Part shown: one piece after another, positions 10,690 to 21,211 of the stretch
Layout: every line of letters begins with the position of its first letter
Numbering within the stretch: position 1 is the first letter of the stretch
Source of the DNA: Cepaea nemoralis
Lineage: Eukaryota; Mollusca; Gastropoda; Stylommatophora; Helicidae
Length of the DNA: 64,000 nt
Assembly: GCA_014155875.1 (NCBI GenBank)
Contig: JACEFZ010027920.1
Coordinates: forward strand, 1-64,000
Reading direction: 5' to 3'
Notes under the pieces: generated by a model
What the model was told of the DNA's origin: nothing
What the model saw: the letters and a program-made list of their open reading frames with translations, nothing else
Database searches by the model: none
Translations under genes and position numbers: made by a program

Positions 10690-10815
10690 TGATTATGCAT
10701 GAGGGTTAGCTATCCCTATTACCAGTGTCCCTCGCCATCAGGCGAAACCACTTCGATTTTAGAGATTCGTGTAATTTACGTCACCAAGTCAAGAGCGAGA
10801 AGTTAACATTTAAAC
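10690..10815 (-). mobile_element. Fragment of SINE family L
   Basis: It matches 60480-60600: ACCAGTGTCCCTCGCCATCA, GGCGAAACCACTTCGA and GTAATTTACGTCACCAAGTC. The tRNA-like head seen at 60.6-60.7 kb is missing here. Confidence 0.75.
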
Positions 10816-10864
10816 CTAACGACCACCACATGGAAAAAGAGACAGTTTAAGTCTCTTATACACA

Positions 10865-10867
<3 letters not shown>

Positions 10868-10939
<72 letters not shown>

Positions 10940-10941
10940 TG
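10868..10941. repeat. TG dinucleotide microsatellite
   Basis: About 36 TG units with two small interruptions. It is the distal border of a LINE remnant read on the minus strand. Confidence 0.97.
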
Positions 10942-11830
10942 TTAGGATAAAATCTCCGCCGCGGAGCAAACACGGCAGGGGGCTTCTGATCGTCAGATGT
11001 GTACCCCCTTCCCCAAGTGTTTCGGGCCATTATGCTCTTAACACTCTCTAGGGGCGGTCCCGTCAGGGTCATGACTCCGGGCGTCTTTCCACTGCCGTGG
11101 AGACGTTCGGTCACATTCGCTGTCTCTGTTGTTGTGCTTGCCCCTTCGCTGTTACCGTGGCCACTCTCAAACCACCCCCTCCTTCAGAGAGGAGAGTCTG
11201 TGCAGCCTGTGCTTGCCCTTTAGCTCTTGTGGTCGTGGGGAGCCTGTATCCTCCCACGCCACGGCCTCAATCGCCTCCGTACGTCTCCGTTGTCATGTTA
11301 GTTCTTCGTGCCCCGTTCATGGCGCCGCAGTCTACTAGGGAGCCGGTTCTTCCTTTGATTTCTTGACCCTACCTCTTGGTCTCTGCAGGCGAGTGCGACT
11401 TACGGACGACTACCGCTCTGTTGTGGAGGTTGGGTTTCTGCCGATATTTGCGTGATTTGACTGTACTAAGACTCACCACCCTCACTCGGAGGAAAGCTTA
11501 AAGATCTGACACGAGACGTTGCAAGTCTGAGGTCTTGGTTGAGAGATTGTTAGGTGTTCTGCAGTTACCGCTTCTAACCATACTAGTTTCGAGTCTTGTC
11601 CCACTTCAGGTTCCGAAAATTCCACAGCCAGCACGAGGCCTTTTCGACTACCTCACACTGTTGTTTTTTTAGCCCGAGTTCTTGCTTGTCCCTTAATGCC
11701 CATCTGCTTTAGCACGTCATACCCGGAGTAGGAGACTAGGCCTCTCGCGCCTACCTCAACGGCGAATAACCTGATGGCTTACTCTTCCAGCTTAAGACTC
11801 GCGACTATATCATCGTACGTCTTCATGCTT
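10942..11830 (-). pseudogene. LINE reverse transcriptase C-terminus and 3' UTR, a different LINE type
   Basis: On the minus strand 11830-11600 reads MKTYDDIVASLKLEE, a stop, then RLFAVEVGARGLVSYSGYDV and LKQMGIKGQARTRAKKT. The VEVGARG block followed by L..GI.G..R..A is characteristic of the C-terminal end of a group of non-LTR reverse transcriptases distinct from the RTE-like copies here. It then loses frame. About 650 bp of GC-rich 3' UTR-like sequence follows down to 10942. Both ends meet TG/CA microsatellites. Confidence 0.65.
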
Positions 11831-11849
11831 CGTGTATATTCTCCATATG

Positions 11850-11953
11850 TGTGTGTGTGTATGTGTGTGTGTGTGTATGTGTGTGTATGGTGGTGTGGTG
11901 TGTGCGTGTGCGTGCATGCGTGCGCTGCGCGCCCGTGTGTGTGTGTGTTTCCT

Positions 11954-12005
<52 letters not shown>
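11850..12005. repeat. TG microsatellite joined to a 50-base poly-C tract
   Basis: TG/CG-rich repeats (11850-11950) run into an unbroken C run (about 11957-12005). The poly-Pro and poly-Gly frames through it are artefacts. Confidence 0.97.
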
Positions 12006-12006
<1 letters not shown>

Positions 12007-12289
12007 TCCGCCGTCGTGTCGGCCGGCACTTGCAGTGTCTTCAAGAAGCCACGACTTCCATTACTGCCCTTTCGAAATTACTGTGACGTTTGATCTGACC
12101 AAAGCACTTCAATATACTAGAAATGATGTTTGTTAGCGAATTTTCTTCCATGTTTAGATCTTATATAGTGAATGTATTTTATTAATATTATTATTATTAA
12201 TTATTATTTATTTTTTTATTGTATTAATCTAATGTGCCAGTCTCTCTGGCCGAGGGTTTACAACACTTTCTCCGTAATCCCGTTTATCA

Positions 12290-12480
12290 CGCAGTCTCGT
12301 AGCGGGCGAGAACTGGGAGCGGTTCTACCCCCGCTGGTGACTTGCGGGATAATTGAGCCGGCCGCTCAGAAAGCAATGGCAAACTACTGAGCGTAATCTT
12401 GCCAAGAAATCAACAGACAGCTGAAAGATGCTGCTGTTGACAGCGATGTCCTGTAAAGGATATGCGAATTAAAAAATGTA
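12290..12480 (+). mobile_element. SINE family B copy (long-head subfamily)
   Basis: The head GAGCCGGCCGCTCAGAAAGC matches copies at 22480-22710 and 28800-29030. The body GGCAAACTACTGAGCGTAAT and the tail GATGTCCTGTAAAGGATATG are as in family B. Confidence 0.85.
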
Positions 12481-12782
12481 TTCTGAAAACTTGTTTGTAA
12501 CCTTTAAGTTCAAAATCCAAGATGTCTCTTCTTTGGTGTTTTTGAAATGTTTCATAATTTGTATCCTTATTTTACCCACAAATTTGGATTATATTATTAA
12601 TATTATTTGTATTTACTTTTTTAATGTTCTTTGTTGGTTTACACAGTAGGCTATGCTATTGCATTTATAAGTTTATCCTCTTATATATGACTCCAAAACA
12701 GAAATGAAATGTGCTATTATGATAAGAGAAATTATAAATTATTGTTTCGTTGACGTTTATCTTTGTTTCATCATCATCATCA
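12481..12782. other. AT-rich, no gene
   Basis: AT-rich sequence with no recognised feature. It ends at the TCA/GAT tail of the minus-strand LINE. Confidence 0.5.
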
Positions 12783-15527
12783 TCATCTTCCACTTCTGCC
12801 GTCAAGCGTCGTGGGGAGGAATAATTTGCGTTCCAGCGCCCGGTGGGCGGCACTGGATAGTGTCATTCCGTGTGGTTGTACAATGTCTCTGATGTCGTCA
12901 ATCCATTTTCTTCTTGGACGTCCTCGTGGTCTCGTCGCAGATGATCTTTGATGTAAGGCCAGTGATGGTAGTTGCTGATGTTGCATTCTAACAACATGGC
13001 CAAACCACTTGATCTTCTGTCTTTCAATAAATGTGGCACAAGGTGTTGATCCCACAGTCTGTCTGATAGTAACATTTCTTACTCGGTCTCGGATTGTTAA
13101 GTTGGCAGCTCTCCTCAGGCATCTCATTTCGCAGGTGTTGATTTTGCGAAGGTGTAATTTGGATAAAGTCCAGGTTTGAGATTGGTAGCATAGGGTTGGT
13201 GTGAATATGCTGTTTATTATCTGTCGTTTTGCGGACATGGGTATGTTTGGATGTTTCAGTAAGGGTGACAGTTGATATGTAAGTGCACTAGCTTTTTGAC
13301 ATCTGATTTCAATTTCTCTGTCTAATCTGCCATCTTCTGTGATCATACTTCCAAGGTATTTGAATTCTTTAACTTGTTTCAGAGGTGTGTTATTTATCTG
13401 TATACTTAGTGGGCCTGGCGATCTGCTAACTTGCATTACTTCGGTTTTGGCTGTGTTTATACTCATATTGTATCTGCTGCAGGTTGAACTCAGATTAGTA
13501 ATATGATTTTGTAGTCTGCCCTCGTCGCTGTAAAACAGGCACTGATCATCTGCAAATAGAAGTTCATTTATTCCCTGTGGGTCAGTTGTTTCATCTGGAG
13601 TAAAGAGTTCTAAATTTTCTGAATCTGGTCTGTCGAGACTTGCTTCTTTGGAAATTCTGTCCATGTAGATATTGAATAGCAGGGGAGAGAGCACACATCC
13701 CTGCCTCACTCCTGTATTGACTGTGAACATATCTGATATACCTTCCTGCGTTCTTACTGCACTTTGGCTCGAGTGGTACATGGCTATGATGTTTTCTAGC
13801 AGTTGGCCTTCTATCCCATAGTCTTCAAGGATGGTCCATAATTTGTATCTGTCTACTCTATCAAAAGCCTTTTCCTGATCTACAAACACAATATTCTGCT
13901 GGTCACTATATTCAATAGTTTTTTCACAAATTTGTCTAAGTGTAAATAATGCATCAGTGCAACTTTTACCTTTCCGAAAACCGAATTGTGCTTTGCTTAA
14001 CTGTTGTTCAACTATTGGTCTAGCTCTTTGTTCCAAAAGTTTTGCATACATTTTCCCTATATGGCTCAGGAGTGATATACCTCTGTATGTTTCGCACTCT
14101 CTCATATTGCCTTTCTTTTTCCATATTGGTAATATTATTGCCTGTTGCCAATCATCTGGGACTTTTCTTTCTTCCCATGCTATATTAAAAAGTCTTGTTA
14201 GCCATTTAACTCCTGTTTCCCCACAGGCCTGAATAGCTTCTGTGGTTATTCCATCTGGACCTGGTGATTTGTTTTTAGGACTTTTCTGTATAACTGCTTT
14301 GACTTCTGCAGGTATGAAATTTGGTTCTTGCTGTCCCTGGCGTTTAGGCACAAAAGTGAGGTTTCCTATGTTATCTGTGGGGTTAAGTAGTTCTTGAAAG
14401 TATTCTGCCCACCTTGCTAGTCTTTGTTGTGGATTAAATATTGGCATACCTCTTTTGCTGTTTATGATGGTGGTTGGGTTGTAACATGCATCTCTGTTTC
14501 TAATTGTGGTGACACGTTTATAAAATTCTCTTGGGCAGTCTTTGCTAAGGGTCGCCATCTGTTCACCGTATATTCTCCAGGATTCATCTTTAGATGCTCT
14601 AATTGTTCGTTTGGCATTACGTCGTGCTATTCTATAAGTAATATAGTCCTGTTCAGATTTAGTTGTGATCCACTTTTTGAATGCTACCTTCTTTTTGAAT
14701 ATGCTATCTTTAACTTCGTTGTTCCACCAGGCTGTTCTGAATCTTTTGTCCTGCCCTACTTTCTTTGTTCCACATTTATTTTTCAGTGTGTCGAGCATGG
14801 CAGCCTTGAAACATGTCCATTCCTTATCTACGCTTGAGTGGTCATCAGGGATGTTCTTATGTAGGTTTTGGATTTCTTGATTGAAGTCGTCTTTAACCGT
14901 ATTTTCTTGCAGCCTCCTATAATTGATGACATGTGTTGTTACCTTTTTGTTTCTTATTTTCCTGTGTGGTGAAATCTTCTTTATTATGACTGGCTTGTGA
15001 TCAGTATCAACATCTGTATTTGGGAGTGCTCTTGAATCTAATAGTAGCCTTCTGTCTGATTTCCTAATTAGAATAAAGTCAATTTGGGATGCTTGGTTTA
15101 TGTCATTCCATTTATACCAGGTTTTGGTGTGGCTACGACGATGTTGAAAAAAACTATTTGTTATTATTAGTCCATGTTCCGAACATATGTTGAGTAGATG
15201 TTGACCATTGCTGTTACAATCAGTCTCTGTGTCGCTGAATGGCCCCATGCAATCCTCCCACGGTGTTCTTCGTGTGCCTATTCGTCCGTTAAAATCACCC
15301 ATCACAACTAGTTCATCTGTCTCCTTGACATTATTTAACGTGTCTGCAAGTTTATCAAAATATTCGTCTTTGTCTTCGTCGCTGTAAGTGTCATTACATG
15401 GGGCGTATGTTTGTATAAAAGTTGTTGTTCTATTTCCTTCTTTGATCTGTACTAGTATTATCCTTTCTGATATAAATTTAGTGTTGATAATTGCTTTCGC
15501 TTTGTCTGGATGCAACAAAAAACCCAC
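12783..15527 (-). CDS. Non-LTR retrotransposon endonuclease-reverse transcriptase, long open frame
   Basis: This is the polyprotein of an RTE-like (APE-endonuclease) LINE and is open for 914 codons. The first third is most of an AP-type endonuclease domain (IQTYAPCNDTYSDEDKD, VVMGDFNGRIGTRR, and the terminal SQIDFILIRK and DTDHKPVI blocks). The reverse transcriptase follows, with KSPGPDGITTEAI, AQFGFRKGKSCTDAL, VRQGCVLSPLLFNIY and the catalytic LLFADDQCLFY. The C-terminus has KWFGHVVRMQ and RPRGRPRRKWIDD. The true start is lost: the catalytic N-terminus of the endonuclease is missing and an in-frame TAA sits just upstream (near 15545). A GAT-rich tail (12771-12786) follows the stop, so this is a 5'-truncated but young insertion. 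It is not a host gene. Confidence 0.9.
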   Translation of the reverse strand: MGFLLHPDKAKAIINTKFISERIILVQIKEGNRTTTFIQTYAPCNDTYSDEDKDEYFDKLADTLNNVKETDELVVMGDFNGRIGTRRTPWEDCMGPFSDTETDCNSNGQHLLNICSEHGLIITNSFFQHRRSHTKTWYKWNDINQASQIDFILIRKSDRRLLLDSRALPNTDVDTDHKPVIIKKISPHRKIRNKKVTTHVINYRRLQENTVKDDFNQEIQNLHKNIPDDHSSVDKEWTCFKAAMLDTLKNKCGTKKVGQDKRFRTAWWNNEVKDSIFKKKVAFKKWITTKSEQDYITYRIARRNAKRTIRASKDESWRIYGEQMATLSKDCPREFYKRVTTIRNRDACYNPTTIINSKRGMPIFNPQQRLARWAEYFQELLNPTDNIGNLTFVPKRQGQQEPNFIPAEVKAVIQKSPKNKSPGPDGITTEAIQACGETGVKWLTRLFNIAWEERKVPDDWQQAIILPIWKKKGNMRECETYRGISLLSHIGKMYAKLLEQRARPIVEQQLSKAQFGFRKGKSCTDALFTLRQICEKTIEYSDQQNIVFVDQEKAFDRVDRYKLWTILEDYGIEGQLLENIIAMYHSSQSAVRTQEGISDMFTVNTGVRQGCVLSPLLFNIYMDRISKEASLDRPDSENLELFTPDETTDPQGINELLFADDQCLFYSDEGRLQNHITNLSSTCSRYNMSINTAKTEVMQVSRSPGPLSIQINNTPLKQVKEFKYLGSMITEDGRLDREIEIRCQKASALTYQLSPLLKHPNIPMSAKRQIINSIFTPTLCYQSQTWTLSKLHLRKINTCEMRCLRRAANLTIRDRVRNVTIRQTVGSTPCATFIERQKIKWFGHVVRMQHQQLPSLALHQRSSATRPRGRPRRKWIDDIRDIVQPHGMTLSSAAHRALERKLFLPTTLDGRSGR

Positions 15528-16900
15528 TCCTATCTTTGTTTACGGACTGAAAAACATTGTTTGTATTTGTTTGTTGCTTTTTTTCTGATCAATAACATAC
15601 GCGTAGTTGAGTGACTCATAATACAAAATGAGTATGCGGAGTCGCAGCAGACACTCCCGTGGCGGGGAGGGGTAGGGAAGGCGGGTGTAGGAGGAATCCA
15701 GTGGATATTTTTGGACCGCTTGTTGCAACCCGGAAACGGAGGCCAAGGAGGCCTAGGCCCGTTTGTAGTGTTTGTCTGGTCTAGGTAGTCCAATGTGGAG
15801 ACAATTTAGAAATGTCTTTGATGTCTGATACCTGCGCTTTGTTTCCATGTGAAGATAAACAAGGTTACACATTGTAAGCTGTAAACTTACTAAAATCTGT
15901 CGCCCAAGAATGAAGCTTTGGTAGGAATATTTTCATTTACTGAGCTCCATCATGAGCAGTAAAAAAAAAAACTTAAACAATGACAGCTGTCCTGATCTTG
16001 ATGTGTAATTTCATTTCAGGGTCCGTGAATTTCGTGATCAGTCATCGTGTAGACTAGAAAGAGCTTCGTTAGAAATTTGAAACATTTCATTTACTTTATT
16101 AGTTTTTTTTAATTTTAACTCATTTTTGTACCGAGGAAATCGCCGTTTTAGTCAGTAACGCCGTCGTACGTACGATCCAAAAACAACTAACTAGTAGTAG
16201 TTTACTTACTAAAATACTAAGTTAGTAACTAACTTTTAAACAAACTCTACCGTTTACCTTAAAGGTAGTGTTGAGGGTGGTGCACGGATTAAAAAGTTTT
16301 ACGTGTTACTATTGAAAAAAAAAATTAAAAAATTAACAGGTTATTTTAATTTCTAGCTCACATTTCTAGCTAGCCCCAGAAGCAACGTAAACATAAATAT
16401 TTACACTTCTGACTGCTAATTATAGTTTGTTCACATTTGTGTGCCCTCATTCACATTCAGGTTTCTTGAAAACTCTGTTGCATGGTTATGAACATTTTCC
16501 TGTCATCGTATATGTACCCCCATCCAAGGAATATGTCTTTGATAGGTCCAAAGGCAACTTTAAATCATGGAGAGCAGTGAGACATTTCTTTGATGTTTTG
16601 GTGAAAATATAGTGAATTCATGCTAACAAACTTGTTTTACAGTAATGCACATGAATTCAGGTGACAACACAACACATATCCAGTTTTGTATGGGAGTGGG
16701 TGCAATGTGTATTAATGTCTGCAATCTTCCCAGACCTTAATCTGTGTTGATTCCTGTAGTTGATGACAACTCTCGGTTGCATACAATTCAATCCATCCTT
16801 TCCCCAATAATCTTCCTCTTTCAGCACATGGTCCTCACATTTTTTTCAGTAACTTTAATCAATATTTAATAGCGCTGACTGGGTTAGTATCTTGATGTCA
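15528..16900. other. No gene recognised
   Basis: Positions 15540-15750 may be a decayed upstream part of the LINE in other frames. The rest is AT-rich. A 61-codon frame at 16427-16612 has no recognisable family. Confidence 0.4.
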
Positions 16901-16905
16901 GACAA

Positions 16906-17196
16906 TTAGAAGATAGTATTGTCAGCTGCCACCTGTCCTTTAATTTTAGCCCATACAAGTTCTATAGGGTTTAAATGAGAATGGTGCGGCGGCAGTCTCA
17001 AGAACCTATGGCCATGCTCTTGCTTTTTTGTGTCTGTTTTACAAGGGACAATTCTAGCTTGAAATATGTTTCTGGCAATGGTATGTTTTCGCTTCGGAGC
17101 CATATCTTTATTGCTTCCATTGTGCTCGATGCCGTAGGTATTTCGTCTTCTTGGGCAACAACATTGTGATATGATGCATTCGCCATAATTAGACAA
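16906..17196 (-). pseudogene. Tc1/mariner-like transposase, C-terminal half
   Basis: The strand reads MANASYHNVVAQEDEIPT and NIPLPETYF in one frame and, after a shift, HRFLRLPPHHSHLNPIELVW and AKIKGQVAADNTIF. LPP(H/Y)H..LNPIE.W is the third catalytic region of IS630/Tc1-type DDE transposases. In these enzymes the second catalytic region usually reads DNA.YH; here it reads MANASYH, with alanine in place of the aspartate. It belongs with the N-terminal half at 17986-18447, from which it is separated by about 790 bp of inserted and unassigned DNA. Confidence 0.85.
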
Positions 17197-17311
17197 GGTA
17201 GCCCCTATTCACAAAATTTTATGAATAGTACGAGCCCCTATTCACAAAAATTTGAAGAAGACTTTATTATTCTCTCTTCTTGTCTGTCTTTTTTTTTTTT
17301 TTTTGCAAGTT

Positions 17312-17562
17312 CTTTTTCTTCAAACCACGAGGAGGCAAGTGAAATATTTTGGCCATGTTAAAAGACATGATACTCTTATAAAAACCATACTGGAGGGCAA
17401 GCGAGCAAGAGGTAGTCAACGATACAAGTGGGAAGATAACATCAAGAGATGGACGAACATCAGCCTGACAGAATGTACAGTCAAGGCAAGAGACAGACAG
17501 TGTTGGAGATCCATTGCAGCCAACCTTCATTGTGGAGATGGCACCTGATTGATTGATTAAAA
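17312..17562 (+). pseudogene. RTE/BovB-like LINE 3' end inserted in the Tc1-like transposase
   Basis: It reads RRQVKYFGHVKRHDTLIKTI, LEGKRARGSQRYKWEDNI and [20 protein letters not shown], then a TGATTGATTGATT tail. It is the C-terminal end of a BovB-like polyprotein. Shorter copies of the same end occur at 26278-26400 and 35170-35262. It splits the Tc1-like transposase gene, so it is the younger of the two. Confidence 0.85.
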
Positions 17563-17589
17563 ATTTAAAAAATGAAAATTTTTTAAAAA

Positions 17590-17662
17590 TTTCTTGCGGG
17601 GAGTCGAATCTCAATTTCCCGCATGACACGCGGAGATACTAACCACTACACTACCGAGAACA
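17590..17662 (-). pseudogene. tRNA-Asp(GTC)-like sequence, degenerate
   Basis: On the minus strand the sequence has a tRNA-Asp-like D arm (GTAGTGTAGTGGTTAGTATC), an anticodon arm TCCGC-GTGTCAT-GCGGG with anticodon GTC, and a T loop ATTCGACT. The acceptor stem has mismatches and the T stem pairs poorly, so it is more likely a tRNA pseudogene or SINE head than a working gene. It lies inside the DNA that splits the Tc1-like transposase. Confidence 0.7.
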
Positions 17663-17985
17663 TAATGATTGTTCCACAATCATTAATAATGTAGTCAAAC
17701 GGAAGTAGACATCACTTGACCAGCCGAATAATCACGCGACCAGCCACAAATTTTTGTGTATAGCGACTCATACTATTCACAACATTTTGTGTATTGTCAC
17801 TCCGATTAGACAAGACGTTCTATCTAATGATGGAAGCACTGTATTCTCGAGCCAATCTCATTATGATAATCCCTATTGTCTGTATGCTTTGATGCGATCA
17901 CGAGTCCAGCATTCTGTAGTAAGCCATTATGCGTACTACCAGAATGGGCTATGACCAAACGCTGTCCTTTACTACTGGGCAAATA

Positions 17986-18447
17986 TCACTTTATCTTTAC
18001 ATCCAGTGATTGCCATTTCTTTTCACTTGTGTGGTGCGCATTGATCCAGGTTTCATCCAAATACACTATGTCATAAATTTCTTTGCGCATTTCCCTTATG
18101 TCCCATAGGTATTTGCTTCTCATGGCTACTAAATGCGGTTGATCACAAATTATATTTCTACCTCGCTTGTACTTTCTAAACGTGAAGCCTAATGTCCTTA
18201 TAATTTTCCACAAAGTTGTTTTGGATATCTCTATGTCATTGTTCTTTCTCAAACAAACCCTAAGTTTTCTGACGGTCACTGTTTCTTTGGTATCCAGCAT
18301 TTTTATAATAGCTCGACTTATGACATCCTTGTTAAAGCTGTCTACAATTGCCTTTCTACCTAACGTTTGCTTATTGTGTGATGGTTTCATTCCAGATTCT
18401 TGCACCCATCGGCGAAATGACGGTTTACTCAAGACTAATGCATACAC
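17986..18447 (-). pseudogene. Tc1/mariner-like transposase, N-terminal half
   Basis: A 153-codon frame. The first part is helix-turn-helix-like (FRRWVQESGMKPSHNKQTL, GRKAIVDSFNKDVISRAI). A second HTH-type segment, RKNNDIEISKTTLWKIIRTL, then GFTFRKYKRGR, leads to the first catalytic block YDIVYLDETWINAHH, with the DE motif intact. The open frame ends near 17986 and the coding region is then interrupted; the C-terminal half lies at 16906-17196. Confidence 0.85.
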
Positions 18448-18754
18448 TGTTCTTTTCTCAGGATTTGTAATAGTAAGAAACAGTTTCCTGGGATCAGCTT
18501 CTTAACAAAAATATGTGTACAACTTTGAAGTGTACAAATTTTCACATTCAATCCCATTCAACAATATTCACACATTTCAGATGTTAGCGATAAATGGTAA
18601 GATTTATAAAATAATAACGTTACATGAAAGCGCCCGCTGATGTTTCTGTGTGAAGATGTAGTACATTTAATAATATGCACTTCATCTCCGACCCGTAAAT
18701 TAGATACCGTATATAAACAAACTTTGAAATCTGCTGTACAATCTCCATAACGGG

Positions 18755-18786
18755 GGGAGGGGGGGGGGGGGGGGGGGAGGGGGGAG
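18755..18786. repeat. Poly-G tract
   Basis: A G run with three single-A interruptions, next to the start of a duplicated segment. Confidence 0.95.
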
Positions 18787-18959
18787 CAGTCTGTGTTTAA
18801 CTGCATAGTTGTGGATTTAAAATGTAAATCAATCTCACTTGATGACACTGGATCATGCTTAAAAAAAACTTGGGTTTTCAGTAAAATACAATCAACGTTT
18901 AGTTCCAAATTTTTAGCTTTTGCTAGTTTGGGATTTATGCCTTGAATGCTAAACAGTAT

Positions 18960-19300
18960 GAATCTGAATCAAATGTCATAGTTCTACAATCTTTGAATTT
19001 TATACTAAAACCAAATGTCATAGTTCTACAATGTGTAGATTTTGTACTAGAACCAAATGACATAGTTCTACAATGTATTGCTTTTGTACTAGAACCCAAT
19101 GTCATACTTATACGATATGTTGATTTTCTACTAGAACCAAATGTCATCATTCTGCAATCTGTGCAGTCTGTACTGGAACCAAATACCATTGTTCTACAAT
19201 CTGTACATTTTGTACTAGAACCAAATGTCATGGTCCTACAATCTGTATATTTTGTACTAGAACCAAATATCATAGTTCTACAATCTGTACATTTTTGCTA
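18960..19300 (+). repeat. 42-bp repeat array 1, about eight units, open in one frame
   Basis: The unit is TTTGTACTAGAACCAAATGT followed by a CATAGTTCTACAATCTGTA block. Because 42 is a multiple of three, the frame stays open for 119 codons and encodes a repeated 14-residue unit like VLEPNVIVLQSVHF. No start context, splice site or conservation supports translation. Confidence 0.9.
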
Positions 19301-19774
19301 ATGTAAACTATATTATAGTCAGATTTCACATAAAAGGAAATATTTTATTGCTTACCTTTTACATTAAAACAGATATTGTAACCATCACTGCAGCGTGCAG
19401 TGTTCTGACTTCATTTAGTATTAATACAACACATTCTGATAATTAGATCTCCACTCACTTTTAGTATAAAAATATCCACTTTAGGCAATTTCAGAGTGTC
19501 CAAGTTGGTTACACATATTACTGTATTACTAAAAACAAGCAATTATATGTATGAGATGTCAACCATTCAGAAATACCCAGTCCATATTTAACTGAATAGT
19601 TGTGGAGTTAAAATTTAAATTAAATGTCAGTTAATGAAGCTGAATCATGCTTAAAATACTTGGGTTTTCAGTGAAATTAGCACCCTGTTTGATACAGTCA
19701 ACTATTAGTTTCAAATTTTGAACTTTTGCTAGTTTTGGACTTTTGCCTTGAATGCTAAACAGTATGTAATAAAA

Positions 19775-20030
19775 CCATATGTCATAGTTCTACAATTTGT
19801 ATATGTTGCACTAGAACCAAATGTGATAGTTCTACAATCTGTAAATTTTGTATTGGAACCAAATGTCATCTTTCTTCAATTTGCACATTTTGTACTGGAA
19901 ACAAATACCATTGTTCTACAATTTGTATGTTTTGTACTAGAACAGAATGTTGTTGTCCTACAATACATACATTTTGTACTAGAACAAAATGTCATAGTTC
20001 TACAACCTCTACATTTTGTACTAAGGCCAA
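19775..20030 (+). repeat. 42-bp repeat array 2, about six units
   Basis: The second array lies in the downstream copy of the duplicated segment. It is more diverged and has different unit variants. It is also open in one frame (19748-20041). Confidence 0.9.
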
Positions 20031-20289
20031 CTATATTATAGTTAAATTTCACATAAAAAACAATATTTTATTGCTTACCTTATACATTAAAACAGATATT
20101 GTAATGATCACTGGCATGTGCAATGTTCAGCCCTCATATATTATTAATACAACACATTCTCCACTCACTTTCAGTATAAAAATATCCACTTTAGACAATT
20201 TCAAACTGTCCAAGTAGGTTACACGTTACTGTATTACTAAAAACAGGCAATCATACGTATGAGATGTCAGCCACGTATGAGATGTCAGC

Positions 20290-20400
20290 CATTCAGAAAT
20301 AAATGGTAGACTACTTAACTAAACTTGCGTAGTAAATCACAAACAGCAAATAAATGTTGGGATTAATGCAATGTCCTGTAAAGGGTATACAACTTGACTT
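20290..20400 (+). mobile_element. SINE family B fragment upstream of BTBD2
   Basis: It carries ACTACTTAACTAAACTTGCG, AATCACAAACAGC and AATGTCCTGTAAAGGGTATA, the body and tail of family B. It ends about 75 bp before the splice acceptor of the first BTBD2 coding exon. Confidence 0.75.
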
Positions 20401-20475
20401 TAACATCCTAGGTATAATTGTACCATTAAAAAAATAAAACAGTTAAATAATATTTTGCCTATGTTTTTATTTCAG

Positions 20476-21211
20476 AAATCCGTCCACATAGTTGAGAATG
20501 GATGGAGAGAAAAGCAAAAATGAAGATCAAGCTAAAAACAAACAGTGCTCAAATCAAAAAGCAAGCAATCAGCAGCCAGGCTACCAGGCAGTTGCAAGTC
20601 AAAATCAAGTCATAGGTGCTTGTGGAATAGCTGGGTGTTCAGACAATTCACTGCCAGGGTCTCCTTCAAATGATGGCAGTCAGTTCGCAGTGTCCCCTTG
20701 CGGTGAACAAGTAACTTTACAGCAAGCTGTACCACTGCCTCGTAGCCACAGGCACTCAGTGAATGGTGTAGGCACAGCTAATGGGGCAATATCAATAAGT
20801 TCACCAGTCAATGTCGTCGTTAAAGCATCGAGCACAGGGACATTATCTGGCTCACCATCCCAGTTTTATGTTCATAGCAACAAGCGAGAATCCATGACAT
20901 CTCCCTCGACTTCTGACTTTTTTGCAAATTGTCCTACCTTGGTGTGCAGCAACTGCCGAGGCCCAGGTCTGGGAAATAGTGGCTTGCATTCAAGTACATG
21001 CAGTGCCAACTTATCTAAGAGTGAGGATAGTGGATGTGACTCAGAGTTTGTAACAAGTGCACAGGCGTTCTTTCAGTCTTCGTCTCTCTTAGGTACATCA
21101 CCACAAAATCAAGGACAGGCTGTGTACAACTGGCAAGCCACCAAAACAAGTGTAAAAGAGCGTTTGGCATTTTTGTATGCCACAGGCACAATGACTGACA
21201 TCCAGTTTAAG
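20476..21211 (+). CDS. BTBD2 coding exon 1 (with 22-nt leader)
   Basis: The acceptor TTTATTTCAG ends at 20475 and the ATG is at 20498. The exon encodes the low-complexity N-terminal region (rich in S, N, G and Q) and the start of the BTB region, ending ...MTDIQFK, with donor AAG|GTAAAAAG at 21211/21212, phase 0. Confidence 0.95.

Larger units (their letters stand above)
18790..20290 (+). repeat. Tandem segmental duplication carrying 42-bp repeat arrays
   Basis: Two copies of a roughly 730-bp segment lie head to tail (about 18790-19560 and 19565-20290). Shared landmarks include GCCTTGAATGCTAAACAGTATG, ACATTAAAACAGATATTGTA, TATAAAAATATCCACTTTAG and TGAGATGTCA(A/G)CCATTCAGAA. Each copy contains its own 42-bp array. 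The duplication ends about 190 bp before the first coding exon of BTBD2. Confidence 0.9.

Noticed and set aside
11774..12136. Proline-rich and Cys-Val-rich frames
   Set aside because: They arise from a TG microsatellite and a 50-base C run.
15530..15793. Host exon upstream of the 914-codon LINE frame
   Set aside because: The frames are shifted continuations of LINE or flanking sequence, with no conserved motif or splice site.
17590..17662. Functional tRNA-Asp gene
   Set aside because: The acceptor stem and T stem carry mismatches, so it was recorded as a pseudogene or SINE head.
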